The translations under genes and the position numbers were made by a program. Shown here piece after piece: positions 34,348 through 45,513 of a stretch of DNA of 64,000 nt. Source of the DNA: Earliella scabrosa (taxonomy: Eukaryota > Basidiomycota > Agaricomycetes > Polyporales > Polyporaceae); contig JABYQQ010000006.1 of the NCBI GenBank assembly GCA_022605405.1, positions 1,240,001-1,304,000 of the forward strand, read 5' to 3'. How positions within the stretch are numbered: position 1 is the stretch's first letter; each line of letters starts with the position of its first letter. The notes below the pieces were generated by a model. The model made no database searches and was not told where the DNA came from. It saw nothing but the letters and a program-made list of their open reading frames with translations.

Positions 34348-36027
34348 ATGACTGGAGGACTCCTCCCTCTCCTGGCGGCCGCCGCCGTCGGCCTCACCAC
34401 ACTGCCCCGTGCGCTGGCACAGGGCAACATCGTCACGATCGACGACGCAGACTCCACGATAGAATACCACGGCTTTTGGATCCCGAACCCGGGCGTCCCA
34501 GATACCCCCATGAACAACTACGGTGGGACGCTCACGTTCTCCAACGCCTCTGGATCCACCGCGACGGTGTCGTTCACCGGTGAGCCTTCTCTTGACGATG
34601 CTGTCTTGCATCACAGAGTCCTCACGGCGGCTGTCCGCGCCATCTTCCACCTCGACGGTGCAGGCTCGAAGGTGGCCGTGTATGGCGCGTACAACGTCGG
34701 GACGTTCGACATGAACGCGCACTTCACCATCGATGACGGCGAGCCCACGGGCTGGTTCCCGCCGAGCACGAACACGCAATGGCAGTATCGTCGTCAGTAC
34801 TTCCAGTCAGCGGAGATACTGAACGGAGAGCATACCTTGGTGATCACGAACCTCGGGGACCAGTTCTGGCTCGACTTCATCCAGGTCGAGGTGGACCCCT
34901 CGCAGTCCGTCGGGACGCAGGGGGCGCAAGGCCCTTCAGCTGCTCCGCCTTCATTGACCAGCGAGGACCAACCAAGAAGCTCGACCGCCTCTGCTTCTGT
35001 TCAAAAGCAGACGACGGCATTGTCCGATTCCGAAGAGCAAGGGTCCGCGCATGAGACGGAGGAGGCGGATGCTACAAACGAATCAACAATATCAGGCATC
35101 ACATCTCTCGTGGCGTCTTCGACTGCGATTGGAACAGATGCCTCGCCGCTCCAGACGTCCAAGTCCACAGATATCGCACCGGGAGGAGCGAGCACAGGAA
35201 GTCCTAGGAGTTCCCTTGGCACCCCAGCTGGCTCACCGGTCATGGCAACGAGTGCGATTGTGGGCGTCGCCGTTGCTGGCGTTGTGCTGCTGGCGTTGGT
35301 CGTGCTGGGCGGATGCTGGTGGCGCAAGAAGAGACGTGCTGCAGGCGGCGCAATCATCGGCTCTCTGGGTGAGTAGTCCACTGTCGGAGCGCGAGCACGT
35401 TAGGCTCACCATATGATGGTCCTCGTAGGTTTTGATGCGGTCCCAACGATGTCCAGCTCCTTCAGCCCGACAGACACAGCGGCAGAGGGGAGAAAGAGCC
35501 AGTACAGCTCGCCAATCTCACCCATATCCAGCTCTGCCGCATTCCTTCCTCCCCCGGCACCACCTTCTTCGTCGGCTTCACACTCTACGACTCGACGATT
35601 CTCGAGTGTATACGGAAGTAGTGCAGGCTTCACCGAGTACGACACGTCCCCGTCCGTCACTCGTCCAGTAACTGCCAGTGAAGAAAGTGGAAACCATCCA
35701 AGGCAGACGGATAGGCGTACCGCGACTGACAGCCAGTTTTCGCACTTCTTCCCTCGGCCTTCGACATCGAAATCCCGTCTGACCACAGCGAATGCGGACA
35801 TGGATACTGATAGCCCTCCCCTTACACCACTCTCTCCGGTCGAGACGAATGCGGACGGTATAACCCCGCTGAGACCTCGACCGGTGCAGAGGAGATCGGG
35901 AGACGGTGACACACGAGTCGTCGGTGCACCGTCTGGACGAGTCCGTCGGCGGTCGCGCCAGATGGATGAGTTGCAGATTGTTGCGTCGACGTTGCCCCCT
36001 CCGTACCAGTTGTCTCCGCCCGCCTGA
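34348..36027 (+). CDS. Secreted/type I membrane protein with beta-rich ectodomain and Ser/Pro tail
   Basis: Three exons (34348-34579, 34664-35368, 35429-36027), 511 residues. It has a signal peptide (LLPLLAAAAVGLTTLPRALA), then an ectodomain of a type common in basidiomycetes: TIDDADSTIEYHGFWIP, GGTLTFSNASGSTATVSFTG, SKVAVYGAYN (restored by removing the 84-nt in-frame intron) and NGEHTLVITNLGDQFWLDFI. It resembles carbohydrate-binding or wall-sensor beta domains. A Ser/Thr/Glu-rich stalk leads to one transmembrane helix (SAIVGVAVAGVVLLALVVLG) with WWRKKRR after it. The cytoplasmic tail is Ser/Pro-rich and ends PPPYQLSPPA, which contains a PPxY motif of the kind bound by WW domains such as those of Rsp5/Nedd4. 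Overall layout parallels the cysteine-rich family here, though the ectodomain is unrelated. Function unknown. Confidence 0.8.
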
Positions 36028-36222
36028 TGAGTACGGTACCTGCACTTGTATACCCTATCGCCCGTGAGCTAGTGATGGTACCATCAGATTCATATGAGAG
36101 TTCCCTGGGGTCCAAACGCGTAAAATGAAAGCAGCCTGAAGTCCGAGCAGATCTCAAGTACTAGTGGGCCCGGGGGTCGAGAGAAGAACAGGCGCTTCGC
36201 ACTCCGACTGATTCGGAGTGAA

Positions 36223-36266
36223 TGACTCACGTGCAAAAGCCATGTTCTCACGGGACCGATACGCGT
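36223..36266 (+). promoter_or_regulatory. Candidate control elements upstream of RAD52
   Basis: TGACTCA (36223-36229, Gcn4/AP-1 type) overlaps CACGTG (36228-36233, E-box). ACGCGT, the MCB element used for S-phase genes in yeasts, is at 36261-36266, about 95 nt before the RAD52 start. Motif matches are direct; function is inferred. Confidence 0.4.
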
Positions 36267-36359
36267 CGCGTGCTGGACGCACGCGCCAACCAGACTCTGA
36301 CTTGAACTTTGACTTGATCAGAGCTGCAGCCTCGACGTTCTTCGCATTCTTGATGACTT

Positions 36360-38679
36360 ATGACCACGGCTGGCTCCTTCAGCGCACATCTTGTCGACTC
36401 GTACATGAACTCACAGATACCCCGTGGCCCCTTTGGCCAACCACTCAACATCGCTACACACGGACCCATGTCCTTCGCACCGCAGATGCACGGATCGTTC
36501 TCAAGCGCATTCGGGACACAACAGTCGTCGTCGTTCTTCTCGGAACCCTCGTTTATGGAGATGACGGAGGAGAGTGCAAAGAAGATCGCAGAGCTGCAAG
36601 TGAAGCTGAACAAGAAGCTAGGCCCGGAGTACATCTCGCAGAGACCTGGGCCAGGAGGAGGGCCAAAGTTGACCTATGCTGAAGGTATGTCTGCCCTCTC
36701 TCCGTCATCTCTTGAACCCGCAATAACATGTCGAAGGCTGGAAGATTATAAACTTGGCAAACGAGGTGTAAGTCTCCTCCAAACCAGACTACTCGGATAT
36801 GAATTGACGAGCGATCGAAGGTTCGGCTTCAACGGATGGAGCTCCAACATTGTCAGCATCACTACCGACTTCGTTGACTATAGCGAAGAATCAAGACGCT
36901 ACAATGTTGGTGTAACGGCGATCGTCCGAGTCTCTCTACGCGATGGAGTATACCATGAAGATGTTGGGTACGGTCTGTTGGAGAACGCGAAGAGCAAGGG
37001 CGCTGCCTTGGACAAGGTATGTTTTCAACCTGGTTGATTAAGACGCAAGCTTGAACACACATTCAGTGTAAGAAGGAAGCCGTCACGGACGCTGTAAAGC
37101 GCACTCTGCGCAACTTCGGCAATTTATTGGGCAATTGCCTCTACGACAAAGCATACACCCAAGAAGTCGTTAAGATCAAAGTCCAACCTGTGAGTCGCAG
37201 CTCTTCTCCAATAGGCTTTCTCTTCACTGTTTCCATATCCTTTTCCGCACGGCCTCGGTTGACTCTTGCCTTTCATCTCCAGCCGAAGTTTGATCGAGCA
37301 GAGCTACACCGTCGTCCTGAGTTCGACCAGACACAGCCGCCAAACGCAGGTCCTTCGACCGCAAGTACATCTTATGCTTCCTCGTCGGCTGCTGGTCCTT
37401 CTCGACCTATCGTCAAGTCTGAGCCGGATGCGTCTGCGATGCCACCACCTCCCCTTATCCCAAATCAGCATGCTCGTATGCCCCCACCCAACTCGACGTC
37501 CACTCCCAACGCCAAGGGCAAAGCGCCGATGGCCCCCGCCGGCCTTCCTACACCTATGCAAACCCCTGTTGGCGTTACAGCTCAAGCAAGGGCTGCTCAG
37601 GCATCGGCCAACGTAGGTGGAATGGCGCAGAGGAACGCTGAACGGCACGCGGCCCGATTGAAGGCGATCCAAGACGCACAAGAGGCGCAGCGCAGAGAAG
37701 ACGAGGTGGCCGCACAAGCAGCGGCAGCGCAGTCCTCTGACCAACCTCTCGCGCCTGAACCCAATGTGCCTCAAGAAGTCCCCTCAACTTCCGCTACCAC
37801 GAGCATACAACCACCTCCACGTGTTCTTCCCAAGACATCAACCACCTCTGCATTGGATTCAGATGACTTCTTCCATTTCCCCTCCGACGACGATGCATAT
37901 TTTGCGAACCTCGACATGAATGCGCTGGACGAGGGCGTCGGGGGGCCAATTGACTATGACGAAGGCACGAGCGCGGCCATCGGGCCCGACCCTGACGATG
38001 ACGCCTCCATGAGTGGTACTTCTGCTTCTACGCACGCCGGCGTCGCTGTCTCTGAACGCGCTGTTCCGCCACAACCTCCACAACCGCCCCAGCCCCAGGC
38101 CCAACAGGCACAACGTCCGCCACAACAACAGCGAAGTCGCGTAACGTCGGGTGGTTCTGCGAGGCCTTCGACCTCTCATCAGAACCAGAACATCCCGCCC
38201 GCGAACCATGCGCCCCCTGCCAAGCCGTCCTCGAGCTCTGAACGACCGCGGACACCCTCCATGGGTGGTGGATTCAGCTTCCCATCAGGGGTAAGTCCTC
38301 CAGACCGTCCTCTCTCCGCCTCACGTACTCACTGACGTACGGCAGGGCGCACCTCCCTCCCGCGCTCCGAGCCAAATACCACCGCGGGTCGCGACCTCCA
38401 GCTCGAGCTCGAGCAGTGTCGGCGTGAAGCGCAATGCCGATATCATGCAGTGCGTCTACCCTACCCCTCTGTCTCCGCGCTGACATACATGTTGACTCGG
38501 ACACCCGGCGCATCTTCTCCAGGGGCATCAACGCAGGGCTCGCCCAGGCTCGACGACCGCAGCAAGGTATGGGGCTGCAGAATCCACCTGGCGGAGGTGG
38601 GGCGGCTGCGAGGCGCGAACCGCTCGCTGCGCTCGAGCTGGGAGAGGGCGGGGACGTGAAGCGGCTTCGACGGTCGTGA
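36360..38679 (+). CDS. RAD52: RAD52 homologous recombination mediator
   Basis: Loads Rad51 on RPA-coated single-stranded DNA and anneals complementary strands in the nucleus. Seven exons (36360-36684, 36737-36767, 36821-37016, 37067-37189, 37283-38290, 38346-38449, 38523-38679), 647 residues. The conserved Rad52/22 domain runs from KIAELQVKLNKKLGPEYISQ through WKIINLANEVFGFNGWSSNI (the 31-nt exon 2 is needed), VGVTAIVRVSLRDGVYHEDV and EAVTDAVKRTLRNFGNLLGN to CLYDKAY. The C-terminal half is Pro/Gln/Ser-rich and low in complexity, where fungal Rad52 proteins bind Rad51 and RPA, and ends in a basic KRLRRS, a likely nuclear signal. The start at 36360 is the first in-frame ATG; about 60 non-conserved residues precede the core. 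An ordinary single-copy housekeeping gene. Confidence 0.95.
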
Positions 38680-39262
38680 GCCCTCCATTGCTTGAGACTT
38701 GGAATTTGGAAGATGGAGCTTGAAATTTGGAATATGGGACCTGGACATACTTTGCACGTCGCTGTTTGAACGCGGACTCTCGGCATGGACCTTGCGCTCT
38801 CGAGCATCTTTCCGCGATTGGCTTTGCTTGCTCTCCTGCATACGTACTCGCACTCCACCGCTTTCCGCGTTAGCCACATTACATAAGTGTTTCTAGTTCC
38901 GGGTCGTTGCATAATAGCTCGTGGTACTTGCACATTCTCCGAGTCGTCGCGCCTTGCCTGTTGTATACTGTAGCTTCGCTGCCAGTGGTCTTGCTAGTCC
39001 TGTCGTCTTATCTGTATCATAGCAGTCTCGTGTCGCAACTATCATCTCGGTTTCAAAGCTGAGGGGACGTTCGAACTACATATCATCACTCCGCGTAGAC
39101 CGCTGGGCATACATACATGGGGTACTCCCGAATAGCACAGAAGTAGAAATCGATAGACATATATTCGACGCCAGGTCTCGGCCAAACCCCTGGGTGGCTG
39201 GAAGAGTGATAAATACGGAATAGATAGAGTGGGAATGCAGGGAAACAAATGCGCCAACAGAA
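38680..39262. other. Convergent intergenic region
   Basis: Between the 3' ends of RAD52 and cysteine-rich copy 5. A short imperfect repeat (TTGGAATTTGGAAGATGG / TTGAAATTTGGAATATGG, about 38699-38737) lies just after the RAD52 stop. No gene seen. Confidence 0.5.
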
Positions 39263-41136
39263 TCACGATGATCGCGCAGAATGCTTCTTGTGCAGCAAAT
39301 GTCGAGATGACGAGACGGACCTTGGCGAGCCCGAGTCGACTTCGATACCGTGACCGGTGTCGGATTCAATGCTGTCGAACGTGGTGTCCGCCAGCGTGGA
39401 GTGCGCCTCCGACGACTCTGCGTCCTCCCGTGCGAGTCTGTTCCACGACGGAGACGCCAGGGGCGACGCCGAGAGGTGTTTCGGCGAGGCGTAGTACAAG
39501 ACCGATGCCGTCCCAATGTCCTCTTCCGCGTCAGAGTACGCGATCCTGTACGGACTGGGGGGCGCAAGGCTCGTCCTCGACGCATGCTTGCGGTCTGCGA
39601 ACGTGCTGGCGGGCCCGGGGGACGGTGTCCCGCAGTCTCCCGCGGAGGACAAGCCGGAGCTCGAGAAAGGGTCGTCGTATGCGCTGAAACACGACGCGGC
39701 GGGGCTCACGCACGGATCCTTCGATCCTGCATCACAGACGATCGCGACTGGCGTCAGAGTCCGTGTGTGGACAATCGTGGGTGAGATACCACGCACCTGG
39801 AACTACCTTCGCTAGGGAGATGACGGAGTGCATCATGGATGGGCGTGAGCGCTTGATATGTTCCACGGCGCCGGGGCCTGCAGGCGGGGATGGAGATGTT
39901 TGCTTTGCCGCGTGCGCGCGGCAGCGTCTCCTCCAGAGTACAACAGAGAAAATGCCAAGGATGAGCACGGTGACGGCGGCAATGAGGGAGATGCCGATGA
40001 CCAGGCCCGTATGTGACGGCGGGGAACCGTCACCGGGTTGTCGAGCCGTGGCAGGTGAGCCCGCTGCATTTGTAGTGCCAGACAGCGACGTTGAGTTGTC
40101 GGGACATCGCGAGAAGGTGTTGATGTTCGCTGCGTGACTAAGCCGCATGAAGCCCTTGACCAATAAGCTGTCTCTGCACGTCAGTAAGGATCCAGGTATC
40201 GTAGCGACAGTCTTACTAGGACCTACACGTAGGAAGAATCGGTAAGCGACTGAATAGACTGGTCCCCTTGGGAGGCGAGGTATGAACCTACCATGAGCCG
40301 TCATCCCAGCCGCCGTCGTACAGATAGTCGTCTATGCGTATGCCCTCACTGCATACCGCGTCTTGGACATCACTGGGAAGCCTGTTGGACTTCCGGTCAG
40401 TCCGGGTTATCGGGATGGGGTTGATCGTGTACTCACGTCCGACCAGTCCCTTTGCCACACGAGCCGCGATACTCGTCAAACGCGTTTCCGGGCCCTGTGT
40501 ATGCGACGATTCAGCATGACAGTTACAACCAAGAAAGATAGGAAGACAGTGCTCACGAGAGCTTACTCCACCGGCTGTCCCGTTTGCGACGGTGTCGTGC
40601 TGACAGCTGAACGGAAGAGTGAGCCTTAACACCAATGGTAGTCTTTGACATGTCTGAGAAGCGTACTCACTTCGAGCATAGCATGCTCAGCTGAAACGAG
40701 ATGTAGTTGCAGCAGCAGTACGCTGGAACACACGCAAGCTCGCTGTCAACATGATGAGAGATATTCAATGCGGCTACTTACGGAGTGTGTCATCGCAGGA
40801 GTCCGCGGGCACCTGTAACGGCAATGCCGGGACTTCATCTGTTGTGGTAAGCGAGGTATGTGAGTGATTGGCATCGGTCAACCCGACCGAGAGAATCACT
40901 TACACTTGCTGTTACAGACTCGGCGTAGCCTCTCATAGGTCTTGCCTGGGCACATAACTAATCAGATAATCCAGAAAGCAGACATTGAGGATGTACTCAC
41001 ATGGTGTCTCTCCGACAACGTCTGTGTACCAGTCCAATTCGCTGCTCAAGCAGGCGGTATTTTCGGCTTGCACGACCTCCGTCCACAAGAAGGGAAGAAT
41101 AACAGTTCCGAGCGCTGCAAGTGCGGCGCGAGTCAT
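39263..41136 (-). CDS. Cysteine-rich WYT/ETPC surface protein, copy 5, complete transmembrane form
   Basis: Best-preserved family member: nine exons (41136-41001, 40945-40904, 40838-40782, 40722-40671, 40606-40572, 40494-40437, 40381-40292, 40167-39797, 39726-39263) whose lengths sum to a multiple of three, 434 residues. Signal peptide, then ACLSSELDWYTDVVGETP, TYERLRRVCNSK, VPADSCDD, YCCCNYISFQLSMLC, FDEYRGSCGKG, VQDAVCSEGIRIDDYLY, WDDGSW and ANINTFSRCPDNS. A Ser/Thr stalk, one helix (LVIGISLIAAVTVLILGIFS) and a basic WRRRCR follow. The cytoplasmic tail is Ser-rich (SAYDDPFSSSGLSSAG) and ends RHLLHKKHSARSS. The many paired cysteines outside and the long tail inside suggest a receptor or adhesin; no function is established. 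Copies 1-4 were assembled by comparison with this one. Confidence 0.85.
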
Positions 41137-43020
41137 GATGCTGAACCCTGATAAAGGAAAGACAGGGGGAAAGTAGGTCAAACGAATGAAACCAACGAGT
41201 GGAATAAGCTTGGGGCGCGGATGGAAGATGACGAACACGGTTGAAGCGGGAGCAATCGAACGCGGGAGCCCGTTTATGAGGTCCGAAGCGAGCACGAACG
41301 TTCCGGCGGTCAATCTGTCAAGATGCTTTGATGATATGCTGCGTCGGAGCGTCGGAGGGCAGAGTGCAATAGAAGACCGTAGCAGAGAAGCGTCGCTCGC
41401 AGTGGGAACGGGGTGCCTGGCGACGGGGGCCCGACCATTCCAGTTTCGGCGAGGGTTTGCACAGTCGAGGAGTTTGAGCGCGACTGATACAATACTTTGT
41501 GTGAGTGCGCTGACAGCGTAGAAGCGTGTATGAGTGCGCACTGGTCACGAGGATGGACCCTCATAGAAGTTGTACGCTGTCAAATTCGGGCGAAAGGTAT
41601 GCCGTATCGGCAGCGCAGTATATGCGGGAGTAGTACCAATCCAGCATATCGCCGGAATGGGAGATGCTCATTATATCCGCACAGAACAGGATTAGCGCTG
41701 TGTGTCCATGGAGGAGGACGCCTCGATGCGATGTTAGGGCGGTGTGTGCCAGCGGTTGCAAGTTGTATTAGACCATTGTGGTGCTTCAAGGCGAGCGATA
41801 TACGATCCGTTGGAGATGGAAAGACACCACTGTGCAGCAGGTTCAGGAGTATGGGAGTAGTCCGATGAAGGGTGGGTATCTAGGAAGTGCGTTCATCTTG
41901 ACAAGGCATAATGTCAGAAGTATATATAGCACTTACGGCATCATATGTAATGGCGCAATGTTCTCTGCATGTCTTCTGTGGCCGAGCGCGACTGATACCA
42001 CGATACCCCAGTACATTGATGAGACTCCAAGGTTACAGTCCGCACGGGACATGAAGCCGCGGATATAAAATACAGGAATTTGAAGAGATGCCACTGGTGC
42101 GAGAGGGTAGAAGTGTGTGTGTAGTTAACTTTACTCGGATTTATCGCGAGTAGACGCTATTGGCAAGGGTTCAGTGATGATGGGATTTGTGAGTCCAATG
42201 AACTGCGTTACCGGGAATGGTAGTAGTCATGTATCATTTGTCCGATATGAGAAAGGCTAGTGTCGAGCGTACCCTAACATGGAGAGCGAACTGGGTCAAC
42301 GTTTCCTTCGAGGGTCCATCCGCCGCGATCATATGGATCCGCTGCGGCTGACGATTCTTAAATCCGTGACAAGCATGACAAGACAGGCCAAGAGCATCCT
42401 TGTAAAGGCTGCGGTCGCACACAATGAGAGTCGAGACTGGTACCATCGTACGACCATGGCATGGATGGAGAGAGAGAGACCTAGAGAGACTCAGAGAAGG
42501 AATTTGACTTGCGAGCCGTTGACATGGCAATACCGGCGTCTGGTTTGCCTTATTAGGTAGCCTACACGCACCGTTCCCACAGAGTTGAACTATGGGGCTG
42601 CTGTGGCTCTTTCTCGAGGTTCGTTCTAACTTCTGTATCATACTATCAACCCAGGAAGTATTAGGAGAGGTGAGTCCGTGGTGCAGTGAGATTAGGCGGT
42701 GACTATCATATATAAATAGTGTTGAGGGACACCCAGCGCTAGCTCTGTGAACGACCCCGGGCCTTCGATGAGGACGACCGACTCTAGGCTTCGTTCAACG
42801 GCATTAGGAATGGCTTTACAAGAACAAAAGCCATGTTTGATTTGAGTGGCCGAAGGGGTGAGATATGTGCTGTGCTGACCCAATGTGCCAATTCACGGTT
42901 GGGGTATATAGGCGTGAGGCTAGTGGCTCGATGTATCCTGAGCCCACTAACGTCAACCAGGCGACTTTCTGGAAAACGCGTCCTCGTCAGGCATAGGTAT
43001 CATTTGGATCTTCTAGGAAC
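41137..43020. other. Intergenic stretch with a relic of the cysteine-rich family
   Basis: Upstream of copy 5 and beyond the 3' end of F-box copy 3. Apart from the relic listed at 41561-41761 no gene is visible. A TATAAAA string near 42065 on the plus strand has no coding frame after it. Confidence 0.4.
41561..41761 (-). pseudogene. Possible exon 1 relic of the cysteine-rich family
   Basis: A minus-strand frame contains DTAYLSPEFDS, close to the NTACLSSELDW of copy 5 exon 1, but with Cys changed to Tyr and without GETP. An unlinked LDWYYSR lies in the same frame. No downstream exons were found, so it looks like a partial duplicate of the copy 5 start, which lies about 500 nt away. Confidence 0.3.
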
Positions 43021-44372
43021 TCACCCCGCAACCTCAACGGTGATCAGCTTTCGAGCATGCAGCTGCGGAAGTCTCTGCAGCATGCTTTCCTTGATCTCTT
43101 GTTGATACTCTGCACTTTGTGCCTGAGCAGGAGTGGAATATACACAGAACAAAATCTCTTGGAGATCTTTGAAGGGTTCTCCGGGCGCGATCAATGTGTC
43201 GAGTTCTTCAAGTCCCAGGTCGTCTATGTACACCGCACGACTTTGCGACCCCTGCCTCGGCGGACGCAGCTCGCGCGTGAAAATGGGTAGAAGGCTGAGG
43301 AAGCGAATCCGGCACCGAAGCTGCCGCAACAGGTTGATGGACTTCTGCCAGGCCGTGCTCCCATTGCCACGTGAGGCCTGTACAGTCAAGTCGGAGAGGT
43401 GGAGGTAGCGTGAGATTGGAAAGTTCTCCATGGCTTCGTGGCGTCCCAGTAATCAGGAATGGTAAGGTTGCTAGTGATTGGGTGACTATACGTACCTGCC
43501 ACAGAAACTGTCAGGTGGGATACACAGGGAGCGACGGCTTTGAGGAATTCGAGTTGTGGGATTGTTAGGGAGACATCTGGATAGGTGATAGCTGCGTCCC
43601 GAGGCCCGAATCTCCGCGCTCCGATAGAGATAGAGAGAATCCTGATGGAGGACGTGGAAGGGGACTTGTGAAGCCAGGCTACAAGGGCATCTACCTGGAA
43701 TGAGTCCCATTCGTTGGTCATAGTGTATGTGAAGGAGAAGCGAGTGAGCTGCGGTCTTGTCAGCTGATGTCGAGTCAGAATGAGAGGACCGATTGGTTCG
43801 GAGCTGTAGGAAACATTAGACATGCTAAGATCACGGAGGCATGGTAGAGCTGCCAGTGCGCGTCGGAGGTAGCTAACGGAAGGGAATCGACATCTCTCGA
43901 GTCTCAACCGCTCGAGAGATGGGTAGCGAGCCAGAAGCAATGGCTCGCTTCGTAGTGCGAGTGAATTTGGCCACTTGATGTCAATCATCGACAGCTCTGT
44001 GAGGTTCTGAAGATGTCCTGCAAACTCGCAGAGGAAGAGCCGAGATGCCGCGCTGAGCGAGGACCGTTCGTTCTGTTGAAGAGAGAACTTGAAGCCGGTA
44101 TCCCAATACGGGGGATTGGGGTCATAGAGATAGATGCGTCGAGTGGACTGCAGGTACTTTCTCATGTTGTCGGAGTGAAGTACGCGGCTCACCAGGAGGC
44201 CGTATGCGGCCTCTGACGACGCATAGATGAATTGGAAGAGGTTATGGCGGCTGGCTGGAAGCCAGTGGTGTGCCACTAAGCAGCAGGCGAGTAGAGACCG
44301 GTAACCCTTGACGCGTCCGATGATGATGTCCACGATCTCTGGGGGTAGTATCGGCGTAGCATCGATAGACAT
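43021..44372 (-). CDS. F-box protein (F-box copy 3)
   Basis: Two exons: 44372-43496 and 43433-43021 (intron GTACGT...GAAG, phase 1), about 429 residues. F-box: PILPPEIVDIIIGRVKGYRS then LLACCLVAHHWLPASRHNLF. A Leu-rich region follows with repeat-like LQNLTELSMIDIKWPN, YPSLERLRLERCRFPS and LPCLRDLSMSNVS, typical of F-box/LRR substrate receptors of SCF ubiquitin ligases. The frame is open 17 codons further up to 44423, but the ATG at 44372 (MSIDATPIL) places the F-box at the N-terminus as in the other copies. Exon 2 (MENFPISRYLHLSDLTVQAS) continues the repeat pattern. Substrate unknown. Confidence 0.82.
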
Positions 44373-44807
44373 CTGCAGTGCCGCACATGGACGAAGAATG
44401 TGAGCAATGCCTTCATGAACCACGCATCTCTTTACTTACACGGTTCGATAAGTTCGTCTGAAGCTCGGGAGTCTGCGGTCAGGGAGCTCTAGTAGAACGA
44501 AGGTACGGAGGGTGACGGAGGGAAGAGCTGGAGTTCCTAATACCCGGCGTCCATACAAGCACTGCCAATGACCTAAGAGTCCCACGCACGGACTATTACA
44601 ATTACGACGGCACACTTGCGCCCACCCAATCGTTCCAAGTATTGGGCTTACTAAGTTCGAAACAGAACGGGATGAGGATTTGAGCTCGAAAACACCACAA
44701 CGAGGACGCATCGGGAAAGGTCGACTTCGTCACGGAAGTGCATCTATGATACAGGAACTACGGCTGCTATGCTACAAACATATGAAAGTCTTTGTGAAGA
44801 GTATGGA
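44373..44807. other. Intergenic region
   Basis: Upstream of F-box copy 3 and downstream of the Thr-rich gene at 44808. Nothing seen. Confidence 0.5.
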
Positions 44808-45513
44808 CTAGTACCCGAGCGCGGTGCGCGCCGCGCGACGGTTACTGAGCGTGACTGTGGTCTCGCCCACCGTGGTAAACACCGTGCGCGTGCGCGTCCT
44901 CGTGGTAGTCGTCGTGGACGTGATGGTGCGCGTGCGCGGGGTAGTGATAGCGGTCGTGACCCGGCTGGTCGACGTCGGCCGCGTGATGGTGCTGGTCGTC
45001 GTCGTTACCACAATTGGACCGCCGACAGTCTCGGTGACAGTGACGACGCCGCTGTCATCGGTCGATGTCTCGCCGTCGGTGGACGTCTCCGTGTCGGTGT
45101 TGGTGTCGGTGTCGGTGTCGGTAGACGTGTCGGTGTCAGAGTCGGTCTCGCCCTGACGCTTCGCGTTGCGACGCGTGACGGTAGGGGCCTCCGTGATCGT
45201 CGTAAAGTCGGTGATCGTGCTCGTGGTGACGGGCGCGTACGTCTCCGTGACGATGATGAGCGACGAGCACGGCGCGGGCGAAGTCGTGAAGGTGGACGAC
45301 GACGACGGCAACGAGGTCGTAAAGCTGGAGAAGCTGGAGAAGCTTGAGTAGCCCGGGTTGGCTGGATAGCCAGGGTAACCGGGATAACCTGGGTATCCTG
45401 CAAGGCTAATGAGTGACGTCCGAAAGTGGAGCACCACTGAACATACCTTGGCCCTGCACACCCAGCGACATGGCGAGAACGCTCGCGAGGGCGATAACCT
45501 TGGCGGAGATCAT
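44808..45513 (-). CDS. Secreted Thr-rich protein with KRQ (kexin-type) site, copy A
   Basis: Two exons: 45513-45447 (signal peptide MISAKVIALASVLAMSLGVQ) and 45397-44808. The mature part opens with GYPGYPGYPGYP, then SSFSSFSSF. One Cys (APCSS) precedes runs of TVT/TTST, a dibasic site NAKRQ, an Asp/Thr repeat (DSDTDTSTDTDTDTNTDTET) and many TTT/TRT repeats to the end. KR followed by Q is a typical Kex2 cut, so a secreted precursor split in two, or an O-glycosylated wall protein, is likely. Its neighbour 950 nt away (46463) shares the signal-exon split, the single intron in phase 1 and the VTKRQ-D/T repeat layout in opposite orientation, so the two are divergent paralogues. No predicted function. 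Confidence 0.75.

Noticed and set aside
45050..45150. GTGTCGGT-type repeat as a microsatellite or CRISPR-like array
   Set aside because: It is the coding repeat for Asp/Thr in the Thr-rich secreted protein; no spacers, and CRISPR arrays are not expected in a fungal nuclear genome.
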